Assembly: GCA_018064305.1 (NCBI GenBank)
Contig: JAGHVP010000253.1
Coordinates: forward strand, 1 to 5,520
Source: Candidatus Equibacterium intestinale
GTDB taxonomy: Bacteria; Bacteroidota; Bacteroidia; Bacteroidales; UBA932
Direction: 5' to 3'
Length of the DNA stretch: 5,520 nucleotides
The notes beneath the pieces were generated by a model. It worked only from the letters and a program-made list of their open reading frames with translations. It did not search any database and was not told the origin of the DNA. Shown here piece after piece: positions 1 to 5,520 of this stretch; the first letter of the stretch is position 1; every line of letters begins with the position of its first letter. The translations under genes were made by a program, and so were the position numbers.

Positions 1-132
1 GGTAAGCACTGAACCGAGCGCCTCGAGCACCTGGTCTGATACGAAATTTTCGGAAGCGATGAGTTCGATTCCCTCTTTCTGTCTTTCGTCCTCTTTCTTG
101 ATGAGGCCTAAGATCTGGACATCCTGTTTCAT
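1..132 (-). CDS. glyA: Serine hydroxymethyltransferase, N-terminal fragment (cut by left window edge)
   Basis: Reading the minus strand from the ATG at 132-130 gives 44 uninterrupted codons to the window edge, so the rest of the gene lies outside. The product is a PLP-dependent cytosolic enzyme that interconverts serine plus tetrahydrofolate with glycine plus 5,10-methylene-tetrahydrofolate. Residues 23-29 read ELIASEN, the near-invariant N-terminal signature of the family, followed by FVS and then VLEALGSVLT (35-44). This matches the family pattern that leads into the NKYAEGYP region. Ser27 aligns with E. coli Ser35. The start is about eight residues shorter at the N-terminus than E. coli GlyA, a common variation. 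The bases before the ATG are A-rich with no Shine-Dalgarno, as is usual in Bacteroidota. It is divergent from the methyltransferase-metH-metF genes but belongs to the same folate pathway: its methylene-THF product is the MetF substrate. Confidence 0.93.
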   Translation of the reverse strand, partial: MKQDVQILGLIKKEDERQKEGIELIASENFVSDQVLEALGSVLT

Positions 133-137
133 TACGA

Positions 138-155
138 TAATTTTGTTTAAATTTG
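138..155 (+). promoter_or_regulatory. Two candidate -7 boxes for the methyltransferase-metH-metF genes
   Basis: Two exact matches to TAnnTTTG lie on the plus strand, TAATTTTG at 138-145 and TAAATTTG at 148-155, ten bases apart. Start sites would fall near 152 or 162, giving leaders of roughly 30-40 nt before the ATG at 191. Neither has a clear -33 element. The place where one would sit is inside the glyA coding sequence (about 114-128), which may constrain it. The spacer is AT-rich, so one or both matches could be chance. This is the only spacer large enough to drive the plus-strand genes. Confidence 0.45.
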
Positions 156-178
156 TGCCTGAGTAGGCTGTATTGCCA

Positions 179-186
179 CAAAGGTA
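179..186 (-). promoter_or_regulatory. Candidate glyA promoter, -7 box TACCTTTG
   Basis: The minus strand reads TACCTTTG here, an exact match to the Bacteroidota -7 consensus TAnnTTTG. Transcription would begin near 172, leaving a leader of about 40 nt before the glyA ATG at 132. I see no clear -33 TTG/TTTG at the expected spacing; the only TTTG nearby (202-199) is too close. The box lies just upstream of the methyltransferase ATG and covers its AAGG ribosome-binding candidate (181-184) on the other strand. Confidence 0.6.
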
Positions 187-190
187 GTAA

Positions 191-721
191 ATGTTTCGCA
201 AATTATATAACGAAGAACTGGGCAGAATTTCGGTTGAGGAATACAAAAATTCCCAAAAAAGCCCTATTGTCTTGATACTGGACAACATACGCAGCATGCA
301 CAACATCGGCAGCGCTTTCCGCACAAGTGATGCATTCCGCATCGGTAAGATTTATCTCTGCGGGATATGCGCCGTGCCGCCCGCCCCGGAGATCCACAAA
401 TCGGCCCTGGGTGCCGAGTTCAGCGTTGACTGGGAGTATCACGAAGACACTCTGGATGTTGTGAGGGAGCTGAAGGAAGAGGGATACACGGTTGTCGGAG
501 TGGAGCAGACAGAAAACTCCACCTCCCTCGAGAAGTTCACCCCCCTGCCCGGCCGCAGATATGCATTTGTCTTCGGCAACGAAGTGAAAGGTGTGCAGCA
601 GGAAGTGATAGACAAATGTGATTCAACCCTGGAAATCCCCCAGTTCGGCACAAAGCACTCCCTCAACGTATCAGTCTCCATCGGGGTGGTGCTCTGGAGT
701 GTGGTGCAGCACAACCTGTAA
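191..721 (+). CDS. SpoU/TrmH-family RNA 2'-O-methyltransferase
   Basis: This 176-residue protein is a single SPOUT (trefoil-knot) domain that should transfer methyl from SAM to a ribose 2'-OH of tRNA or rRNA in the cytosol. All three SpoU motifs are visible. Motif 1 is residues 32-49, with NIGSAFRTSDAF at 38-49 carrying Asn38 and the presumed catalytic Arg44. Motif 2 is FVFGNEVKGV at 126-135, with Glu131. Motif 3 is residues 147-168, with SLNVSVS at 157-163 and Asn159. There is no N-terminal substrate-binding extension such as RlmB carries, so it resembles short TrmH/TrmL-like members. The RNA target cannot be told from sequence. The start is secure: an in-frame TAA (188-190) directly precedes the ATG, and AAGG at 181-184 is a plausible Shine-Dalgarno. 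It is followed 41 bp later by metH on the same strand, so it is probably the first gene of the operon. Confidence 0.9.
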   Translation: MFRKLYNEELGRISVEEYKNSQKSPIVLILDNIRSMHNIGSAFRTSDAFRIGKIYLCGICAVPPAPEIHKSALGAEFSVDWEYHEDTLDVVRELKEEGYTVVGVEQTENSTSLEKFTPLPGRRYAFVFGNEVKGVQQEVIDKCDSTLEIPQFGTKHSLNVSVSIGVVLWSVVQHNL

Positions 722-762
722 CCAGCAGACACAGTCAGCGACATTTTTGTATTTTTTCAACC

Positions 763-3700
763 ATGAAACTCTCAGAAAGAATACTGCTGCTGGACGGAGC
801 GTTCGGCACGATGGTGCAGAAGATTGCACCTGAGAAATGTGCCGGCAGGTGCTCGGACCTGCTGAACCTGTCGGATCCTGACATAGTAGGCACCATCCAC
901 AGGATGTATCTCGAGGCCGGAGCCGACATCATCGAGTGCAACTCATTCAATTCCAATGCAGTATCACTGAGCGAATACGGCATGCAGGACCATGCGTACC
1001 AGATTGCCCGCCGAGCCGCCGAGATTGCGGTACAGGCTGTCCGGGATTTCAACTGCACCGGCAGGAAGATTTATGTCGCAGGCACCATGGGCCCCACCAA
1101 CCGCACTGCATCGATAGCCGCCACAGGAGGAGACTCCGGCGTAAGGGACATCTCTTTCGATACACTGGCGGCTGCCTATTACGACCAGGCACGGGGTCTG
1201 GCCGACGGCGGAGCGGACATCATTCTGATAGAGACCATCTTCGACACGCTCAACGCAAAAGCGGCCATCTTCGCGATAAAGAAGCTCGAGAAGGAAAGAG
1301 GAATTCAGATCCCCACTATGATATCTGTCACTCTCGCCGAGGGAGGCAGGACATTGTCGGGGCAGACACTCGAAGCATTCTGGGCCTCTGTGACACATGC
1401 CCGCCCCATCTCTGTCGGGCTCAACTGCTCGTTCGGGGCAAAGGATATGCTGCCGCATCTGGAGCGTCTCGCCGCTGTTGCAGATGTTCCCATCTCGGTC
1501 CATCCGAATGCCGGGCTGCCCAACCTCGACGGAGGATACGACGAAACTCCGGAGAGTTTTGCTGAAGCAATGGAGCCTTTTGCCGCCAAAGGGCTTGTCA
1601 ATATAATGGGAGGATGCTGCGGCACCACTCCTGAATTCATAAAGGCCATCGGACCGGTTGCAGCAGAATATCAGCCGCGCCCCGTGCCGGAGCCCGGCCG
1701 TACCACCGTCATCAGCGGGTTGGAACCGCTCAGGATAGTACCTGAAGCCAACTTCATCAACATAGGCGAGCGCACCAATGTAGCGGGAAGTGCAAAGTTT
1801 GCAAGGTTAATACGCGAAGGCAGCTTCGCCGAGGCGCTCGGTATTGCCAGGGCGCAGGTGTATGCAGGCGCGCAGGCCATAGACATCTGCATGGATGACG
1901 GACTGATAGACGGGCCGCAGGCAATGAGCCGTTTCATCAATATGATAACCGCCGACATGGAGATTGCCCGTGTCCCGCTGGTGATTGATTCATCTGATAT
2001 CAATACCATAGAGGCCGGTTTGAAAGTGTGCCCCGGCAAGCCGATAGTGAACTCCATTTCACTGAAAGAGGGAGAGCAGGCATTCCTGGAGAAAGCCTCG
2101 CTCATCAACGCATACGGAGCGGCAGTGGTGGTGATGCTGTTTGACGAAAAAGGCCAGGCTGTCACTTTCGAGCGAAAGATTGAAGTGGCGGAACGTGCCT
2201 ACAGGCTGCTTACAGACAGCGGATTCCCCGCAGAGGACATTATATTCGACCCCAACATCCTGGCCGTTGCCACCGGCATCCCCGAGCACGACCGGTATGC
2301 TCTCGACTTCATAAATGCAACCCGCTGGATAAAGGAGAACCTCCCCTTTGCAAAGGTTTCAGGCGGAGTCTCCAACCTCTCGTTTGCCTTCAGGGGCAAC
2401 AACACTGTGAGAGAGGCCATGCACTCTGCATTCCTCTACCATGCGCACCGCGCCGGGATGGACATGGGCATCGTGAACCCTCAGATGCTTAAGGTCTACA
2501 CCGACATCGAACCTGAGCTGCTCGAGAAGGTAGAGGATGTAATCCTGTGCAGGAGGCCCGATGCAGCACAGCGTCTGGCCGACTATGCCGCCGCCCTGAA
2601 GGAGAGAGAGCTTGCCGCTGCCGACGGCAGCGCGGCAGGCGGTGTGAAAAGCGCACCTGAAGCCTCGCTCAGCACAGAAGAGAAGATAGAGCTCTGCATG
2701 GTGAAGGGCATCTCCGATACAATAGAGACGGATGTTCTGGAGATGGTGCAGAAATATGGTTCGCCGATTGCCGTGATAGACAATATACTCATGCCTGCAA
2801 TGGAAAAGGTGGGGCGGCTGTTCGGAGAAGGCAAGATGTTCCTTCCGCAGGTGATAAAGACTGCATCTGTGATGAAGCAGGCCGTGGCAGTTCTCTCCCC
2901 TCTCATCGAAGGGAGCTCGGCAGGAAGGCACGACGGAGCCGGTGTGGTTACAGCAACCGTGAAGGGCGATATCCACGACATAGGCAAGAACATCGTCTCT
3001 GTGGTGCTCACCTGCAACGGCTACAATGTCACAGACCTCGGCGTGATGGTAGAGCCCGCTGCGATAGTGAAGGCAGTGAAGGAGACAGGCGCCGGATTCA
3101 TCTGCCTCAGCGCCCTCATCACCCCTTCCCTCGCTGAAATGGCAAACACATGCCGCGAGCTGGCGCGGGCAGGCATCGATATCCCCGTGATTGTGGGAGG
3201 AGCCACTACCAGCCCCACACATACCGCCGTGAAACTTGCACCGGAGTATCCCGGGCTTGTGGTCTATTCTGCCAATGCGGCTGAAAATGTCAGGATAATC
3301 AACAGCCTCACCGGCAGGAACTCAGCCGTGGCGAAGGCACAGATCCTGGCAGAGCAGAAGCGGCTGAGAGAAGATTATCAGAATGCACTCGGCACAGTGA
3401 AGCTTCTGGATTATGACGGGTGTCTGAAAAAGGCTGAAAGCAGCAGGACGGCCGGCAATGCAGGCTGCTGCGCTCCGGAAATCCACCGGTTCAACCATTT
3501 TGACATACAGAAGGCCGCCAGCCACATCGACTGGAACATGTTCTACGCAGAATGGGGCGAAAAGAGTGAGGCGGGCCGTGCAGAGCTCAAACGTGACGCG
3601 CTGCAGATGCTTGGCAGCTTCAGCAAAGACAATATCCTTGACCTTCAGGGTGTTGTCGGAAAATTCCCTGTAACAGTAGAGGGCGATGACATAATTGTTG

Positions 3701-4209
3701 CAGGGCGCCGTATGGCAATGCTCCGCAACCAGACAGAAGGGGCGCGCAACATTTCGACCGCCGATGCCGCAGCTGCGGCGGGACACATCACTCTGTTTGC
3801 CGTTTCGGCCGGAGTGGGGCTGGCAGAATATTCGGCAGAGCTTCTGGATGCAGGCTGCGACTATCACGCCTTCATGGCAAAGATGCTGGCCGACCGGCTG
3901 GCAGAGGGTTTTGCAGAGGAGATTGTGCCGGCACAGCCCGGTGAAAGGATTGCCTTCGGCTACCCCACCTGCCCCGACCATTCTCTCAAGAAAGATGTGT
4001 TCGAGATACTGGACGTGCAGAAAAGCTGCGCATTCAGCCTTACAGAGAACTATATGATAAACCCTGCGGAATCTATCTGCGGAATTGTGGTTCCCGGTGC
4101 GGAATTCTTTTCTGTAGGCAAAATCTCAGAGGCACAGCTGGAAAGCTACGCCGGCCGCAGAGGCCTGCCTGTAGACACGGTCAGAAAACTGATAAGCAAA
4201 AACTTGTAG
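763..4209 (+). CDS. metH: Cobalamin-dependent methionine synthase (5-methyltetrahydrofolate-homocysteine methyltransferase)
   Basis: MetH (1148 residues; E. coli 1227) makes methionine by moving methyl from 5-methyl-THF to cob(I)alamin and then to homocysteine. The homocysteine domain is about residues 1-310, with zinc ligands Cys222 (GLNCSFG), Cys285 and Cys286 (GGCCGTTP). The pterin domain is about 328-610, with NIGERTNVAGSAKF at 333-346. An Ala/Gly/Ser-rich linker (about 612-636) leads to the four-helix cap (about 637-725), with Phe687 and Phe693 matching E. coli Phe708 and Phe714. The cobalamin domain (about 727-865) has GDIHDIGK: Asp736, the axial ligand His738, and Ser789, matching E. 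coli Asp757, His759 and Ser810. The activation domain (about 905-1148) keeps Asp945, Arg1062 and GYPTCPDH (1066-1073) for SAM binding. It lacks about 23 residues between DRLAE and GYP relative to E. coli, and has Phe1115-Phe1116 where E. coli has Tyr-Tyr. No Shine-Dalgarno precedes the ATG. The 41-bp upstream gap is too short for a cobalamin or SAM riboswitch. Confidence 0.97.
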   Translation: MKLSERILLLDGAFGTMVQKIAPEKCAGRCSDLLNLSDPDIVGTIHRMYLEAGADIIECNSFNSNAVSLSEYGMQDHAYQIARRAAEIAVQAVRDFNCTGRKIYVAGTMGPTNRTASIAATGGDSGVRDISFDTLAAAYYDQARGLADGGADIILIETIFDTLNAKAAIFAIKKLEKERGIQIPTMISVTLAEGGRTLSGQTLEAFWASVTHARPISVGLNCSFGAKDMLPHLERLAAVADVPISVHPNAGLPNLDGGYDETPESFAEAMEPFAAKGLVNIMGGCCGTTPEFIKAIGPVAAEYQPRPVPEPGRTTVISGLEPLRIVPEANFINIGERTNVAGSAKFARLIREGSFAEALGIARAQVYAGAQAIDICMDDGLIDGPQAMSRFINMITADMEIARVPLVIDSSDINTIEAGLKVCPGKPIVNSISLKEGEQAFLEKASLINAYGAAVVVMLFDEKGQAVTFERKIEVAERAYRLLTDSGFPAEDIIFDPNILAVATGIPEHDRYALDFINATRWIKENLPFAKVSGGVSNLSFAFRGNNTVREAMHSAFLYHAHRAGMDMGIVNPQMLKVYTDIEPELLEKVEDVILCRRPDAAQRLADYAAALKERELAAADGSAAGGVKSAPEASLSTEEKIELCMVKGISDTIETDVLEMVQKYGSPIAVIDNILMPAMEKVGRLFGEGKMFLPQVIKTASVMKQAVAVLSPLIEGSSAGRHDGAGVVTATVKGDIHDIGKNIVSVVLTCNGYNVTDLGVMVEPAAIVKAVKETGAGFICLSALITPSLAEMANTCRELARAGIDIPVIVGGATTSPTHTAVKLAPEYPGLVVYSANAAENVRIINSLTGRNSAVAKAQILAEQKRLREDYQNALGTVKLLDYDGCLKKAESSRTAGNAGCCAPEIHRFNHFDIQKAASHIDWNMFYAEWGEKSEAGRAELKRDALQMLGSFSKDNILDLQGVVGKFPVTVEGDDIIVAGRRMAMLRNQTEGARNISTADAAAAAGHITLFAVSAGVGLAEYSAELLDAGCDYHAFMAKMLADRLAEGFAEEIVPAQPGERIAFGYPTCPDHSLKKDVFEILDVQKSCAFSLTENYMINPAESICGIVVPGAEFFSVGKISEAQLESYAGRRGLPVDTVRKLISKNL

Positions 4210-4213
4210 GATG
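4207..4213 (+). other. metH-metF junction with one-base spacing
   Basis: The metH stop TAG (4207-4209) is separated from the metF ATG (4211-4213) by a single G, and metF is in the +1 frame relative to metH. No Shine-Dalgarno is visible in the last metH codons. The arrangement implies a shared mRNA and suggests that metF is translated by ribosomes finishing metH. That would couple supply of 5-methyl-THF to the enzyme that uses it. Confidence 0.8.
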
Positions 4214-5176
4214 AAAATACCTGAAATAATATCGACCGCACTGAAGGCCGGAAAACCACGCTTCGCATTTGAGATACTTCCCCCTTTGAAGGGCGAGAGT
4301 GCACAGTCCGTGTACCGCTGCATCGACAACCTGCTGGAGTTCGACCCGGCATACATCAACATCACTTTCCACCGCGAGAGCTTCAAGCAGAGCATCCGTC
4401 CAGACGGAAGCGCCGACATACGTCTGGTGCGCCGCCGCCCGGGTACAGTGGGCATCTCGGCCGCCATCCAGAACAAGTACCATATCCCTGTTGTTCCGCA
4501 CATCATCTGCGGAGGCCAGTCGAAATACGAGATCGAAGACCAGCTTATAGACATGGACTTCCTCGGGCTTGAAAACGTGCTGGTGCTCCGTGGCGACAAA
4601 ATGCCCAACGAAGTGTATTTCCAGCCGGCAGCAGGTGGTTATTCACGTGCAGAAGACCTTGTGCGCCAGGTTGTTGCCATGAACAATGGAGACTTCCTCG
4701 ACTCTGAAGGAAAGGAATCTCACAGCACGAGCTTCTCGATAGGCGTGGCAGGATATCCCGAAAAGCACCTCGAGGCGCTGTCGGCAGAAAGCGACCTGGC
4801 CTCTCTCAAGTCAAAGGTAGATGCCGGGGCCGACTATATCGTGACACAGCTCTTCTACGACAACAGCCGTTTCTTCGACTTTGTGGAAAGAGCACGTGCC
4901 GCAGGCATCACAGTCCCCATCATTCCGGGCATCAAGCCGCTTGCCCTTGCAAAGCACCTCACCTCGCTGCCAGCCATTTTCGGATGCCATATTCCTGAAG
5001 ACCTTGAAAAGGAAGTGGTTGCGCACAAGGATGATGCGGCCGCTGTGCGCCAGATAGGTACCGAGTGGTGCATCGCCCAGTGCCGCGAGCTTATCGCTGC
5101 GGGCATCCCCGTGCTGCACTACTACCCCATGGGCAAGGCAGAGAACATCCTGCAGATTGCCAGGGAGTTCTTCTAG
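4211..5176 (+). CDS. metF: Methylenetetrahydrofolate reductase [NAD(P)H]
   Basis: This 321-residue flavoprotein (E. coli MetF 296) reduces 5,10-methylene-THF to 5-methyl-THF with FAD and a reduced nicotinamide, supplying the MetH methyl donor. It should be a cytosolic TIM barrel. Visible family motifs in order: FEILPP at 20-25, with Glu21 at the position of catalytic E. coli Glu28; PHIICGG at 96-102; LRGDK at 126-130, with Asp129 at the position of Asp120; SIGVAGYPEKHLEA at 176-189; LKSKVDAGADYIVTQLFYDN at 199-218, with Gln213 at the folate-contacting Gln183 position; and GIKPLA near residue 240. The protein is complete at both ends and has no eukaryote-type SAM-binding regulatory domain, so SAM feedback on the enzyme is not expected. 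The start directly follows the metH stop. Preference for NADH or NADPH cannot be read from the sequence. A probable terminator follows about 60 nt after the stop codon. Confidence 0.95.
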   Translation: MKIPEIISTALKAGKPRFAFEILPPLKGESAQSVYRCIDNLLEFDPAYINITFHRESFKQSIRPDGSADIRLVRRRPGTVGISAAIQNKYHIPVVPHIICGGQSKYEIEDQLIDMDFLGLENVLVLRGDKMPNEVYFQPAAGGYSRAEDLVRQVVAMNNGDFLDSEGKESHSTSFSIGVAGYPEKHLEALSAESDLASLKSKVDAGADYIVTQLFYDNSRFFDFVERARAAGITVPIIPGIKPLALAKHLTSLPAIFGCHIPEDLEKEVVAHKDDAAAVRQIGTEWCIAQCRELIAAGIPVLHYYPMGKAENILQIAREFF

Positions 5177-5206
5177 AGGAGCTGATTATATCCCTCCATC
5201 CCTTCC

Positions 5207-5312
5207 CTAACTGTCAAAAAGCCCAATATTCGTTGCCAGCCCACTCAAAAAGGGCTGTTTTCAGGCAAAAGCCTAAGGACTAGCAACGTTTTCCCGTTAT
5301 TTTGACAGCTAG
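5207..5312. repeat. Imperfect 13-bp inverted repeat bounding a ~106-bp multi-stem element
   Basis: The ends pair in 12 of 13 positions: CTAaCTGTCAAAA (5207-5219) against TTTTGACAGcTAG (5300-5312). Further in, CGTTGC (5231-5236) pairs with GCAACG (5283-5288) across internal loops of 11 nt on both sides. The interior carries two small hairpins, CAGCCC/GGGCTG (5237-5257, the terminator candidate) and AGGC-AAAA-GCCT (5263-5274). The layout is a closed, symmetric multi-branch fold, or equally a short MITE-like element with terminal inverted repeats. TCC flanks both ends (5204-5206 and 5313-5315), a possible 3-bp target duplication that could be chance. It encodes no protein. Copy number in the genome would separate a dispersed repeat from a local RNA structure. 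Confidence 0.6.
5237..5261 (+). terminator. Probable intrinsic terminator after metF
   Basis: CAGCCC (5237-5242) and GGGCTG (5252-5257) form a 6-bp perfect, GC-rich stem around a 9-nt A-rich loop, followed at once by TTTTC. The U run is short, so termination may be incomplete. It lies 60 nt past the metF stop. AGCCC at 5220-5224 could compete for the same GGGCT, giving an alternative weaker pairing. On the minus strand the hairpin is followed by GCAACG, not a T run, so it should work in the plus direction only. Confidence 0.55.
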
Positions 5313-5315
5313 TCC
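5277..5315. repeat. Second inverted repeat GGACTAG/CTAGTCC, alternative to the outer stem
   Basis: GGACTAG (5277-5283) is the exact reverse complement of CTAGTCC (5309-5315). Between them AACG (5285-5288) and CGTT (5295-5298) can form a small inner hairpin around TTTTCC. The right arm abuts the 3' arm of the CTGTCAAAA/TTTTGACAG stem with no gap. The two long stems interleave in order, so in RNA they would form a pseudoknot or act as alternatives. The inner AACG/CGTT hairpin competes directly with the CGTTGC/GCAACG stem. Confidence 0.55.
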
Positions 5316-5316
5316 A

Positions 5317-5343
5317 GATATTCATCACCTCGTGATATTCATC
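5317..5343. repeat. 10-bp direct repeat GATATTCATC flanking a small palindrome
   Basis: GATATTCATC occurs at 5317-5326 and again at 5334-5343, offset by 17 bp. Between and overlapping them, ATCAC (5324-5328) and GTGAT (5332-5336) form a 5-bp inverted repeat with a 3-nt loop. CTCGTGA at 5329-5335 is the inverse of the TCACGAG found in the adjoining array, so this looks like a degenerate outlier of that array. Confidence 0.5.
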
Positions 5344-5346
5344 TAA

Positions 5347-5462
5347 TGTCACGAGTCGCAGAATTTTCAGTATTTTCGTGAGTCGTGACACGTAGAACGC
5401 ACAAAATGCACTATTTCATGTCACGAGTCTCTGTTTTTATCATATTTCTGGCATTCGTGACA
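5347..5462. repeat. Regular alternating-orientation repeat: four TGTCACGA words at 36-bp steps
   Basis: TGTCACGA occurs on the plus strand at 5347-5354 and 5419-5426, and as TCGTGACA (minus strand) at 5383-5390 and 5455-5462. Successive copies start exactly 36 bp apart, with three spacers of exactly 28 bp and strictly alternating orientation. The two plus copies extend to a 12-bp identity, ATGTCACGAGTC (5346-5357 and 5418-5429), and the first minus copy reads TGTCACGACTC. The spacers are not similar to each other beyond being AT-rich. The unit can be read as two 44-bp inverted-repeat modules in tandem at 72 bp. Paired operators, RNA hairpins with 28-nt loops, or part of a dispersed intergenic repeat all fit. 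Function is unknown to me. Confidence 0.75.
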
Positions 5463-5477
5463 GAGCTGTCTTGACAG
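5459..5477. repeat. Overlapping CTGTC/GACAG palindromes
   Basis: GACAG-AG-CTGTC (5459-5470) and CTGTC-TT-GACAG (5466-5477) share the middle CTGTC, so only one of the two can pair at a time. The TTGACAG at 5471-5477 repeats the TTGACAG at 5302-5308 in the outer arm of the upstream element. This suggests the two repeat blocks may be parts of one composite unit. The 2-nt loops make these poor RNA hairpins, so a DNA-level site is at least as likely. Confidence 0.45.
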
Positions 5478-5520
5478 TGCCCGCCAGAACTGCAGCACAA
5501 AGCAAAGGGGCTTGGCACTA

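Larger units (their letters stand above)
5177..5520. other. Repeat-rich intergenic region without a convincing gene
   Basis: No reading frame with recognisable protein character occupies this stretch. A minus-strand frame open at the right edge ends at a TGA after about 32 codons, and a neighbouring minus frame is also open, but neither resembles a known family. Within it are a probable terminator, a nested inverted-repeat element (5207-5315), a 10-bp direct repeat (5317-5343), a regular alternating repeat array (5347-5462) and overlapping CTGTC/GACAG palindromes (5459-5477). AGTGCC at 5476-5481 and GGCACT at 5514-5519 form one more 6-bp inverted pair. No exact TAnnTTTG box was found on either strand. 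Positions 5177-5206 show only a pyrimidine-rich run and no feature I can name. Confidence 0.7.

Noticed and set aside
722..762. Separate metH promoter or methyltransferase terminator in the gap
   Set aside because: TATTTTTT at 750-757 misses the final G of TAnnTTTG and would start transcription at the ATG itself. The T-rich tract is not preceded by a stable stem (only a 4-bp CTGT/ACAG pairing).
964..1565. Open frames on both strands overlapping the MetH homocysteine domain
   Set aside because: They are Arg/Cys-rich shadows of GC-rich metH codons, with no independent start signal or recognisable motif.
2359..3222. Long minus-strand open frame (287 codons) opposite metH
   Set aside because: The translation is rich in Cys and His and resembles no family. 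It lies entirely across the well-conserved metH cap and cobalamin domains, whose codon pattern explains it.
5298..5304. TATTTTG as a -7 promoter box
   Set aside because: It is one base short of the TAnnTTTG spacing and lies within the arm of the inverted repeat.
5347..5462. CRISPR array
   Set aside because: Repeat words are 8-12 bp, alternate in orientation, and no cas gene is present. CRISPR repeats are longer and all in the same direction.
5418..5474. Small hydrophobic ORF starting ATG at 5418
   Set aside because: The 18-codon frame falls inside the repeat array, its ATG is part of the repeated 12-mer, and there is no ribosome-binding or promoter signal.
5428..5519. C-terminal end of a minus-strand gene entering from the right edge
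   Set aside because: About 32 codons are open to a TGA, but the reading crosses repeat words, a second minus frame is open just as far, and no family is recognisable. Sequence to the right would decide.

Overview
The window reads as chromosomal DNA from a member of the Bacteroidota, most likely the Bacteroidales. The spacer between the first two genes carries promoter boxes of the TAnnTTTG type used by the Bacteroidota primary sigma factor. Start codons mostly lack a Shine-Dalgarno sequence, and the proteins look Bacteroidales-like. Coding DNA is GC-rich by eye, and the last 340 bases look more AT-rich. I did not count base composition and cannot name a genus.

Layout: positions 1-132 hold the first 44 codons of glyA (serine hydroxymethyltransferase) on the minus strand, running off the left edge. 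A 58-bp spacer (133-190) holds face-to-face promoter candidates. Then three genes follow on the plus strand: a SpoU/TrmH-family RNA 2'-O-methyltransferase (191-721), metH (763-4209, cobalamin-dependent methionine synthase with all domains in order) and metF (4211-5176, methylenetetrahydrofolate reductase). metF starts one base after the metH stop. Positions 5177-5520 contain no convincing gene but are dense in inverted and direct repeats, including a probable terminator.

The three metabolic genes make three consecutive steps of one-carbon metabolism. GlyA loads a one-carbon unit from serine onto tetrahydrofolate, MetF reduces 5,10-methylene-tetrahydrofolate to 5-methyl-tetrahydrofolate, and MetH passes the methyl group through cobalamin to homocysteine, giving methionine and so S-adenosylmethionine (SAM). 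The RNA methyltransferase is a SAM consumer that probably shares a transcript with metH-metF.

The genes are ordinary housekeeping genes, and I find no new protein system here. The least explained part is the 3' intergenic region. An 8-base word, TGTCACGA, occurs four times there at exactly 36-bp steps in alternating orientation (5347-5462), next to a roughly 106-bp element with nested and mutually exclusive stems (5207-5315). Smaller points are the overlapping glyA/methyltransferase promoters and a shortened SAM-binding activation domain in MetH.
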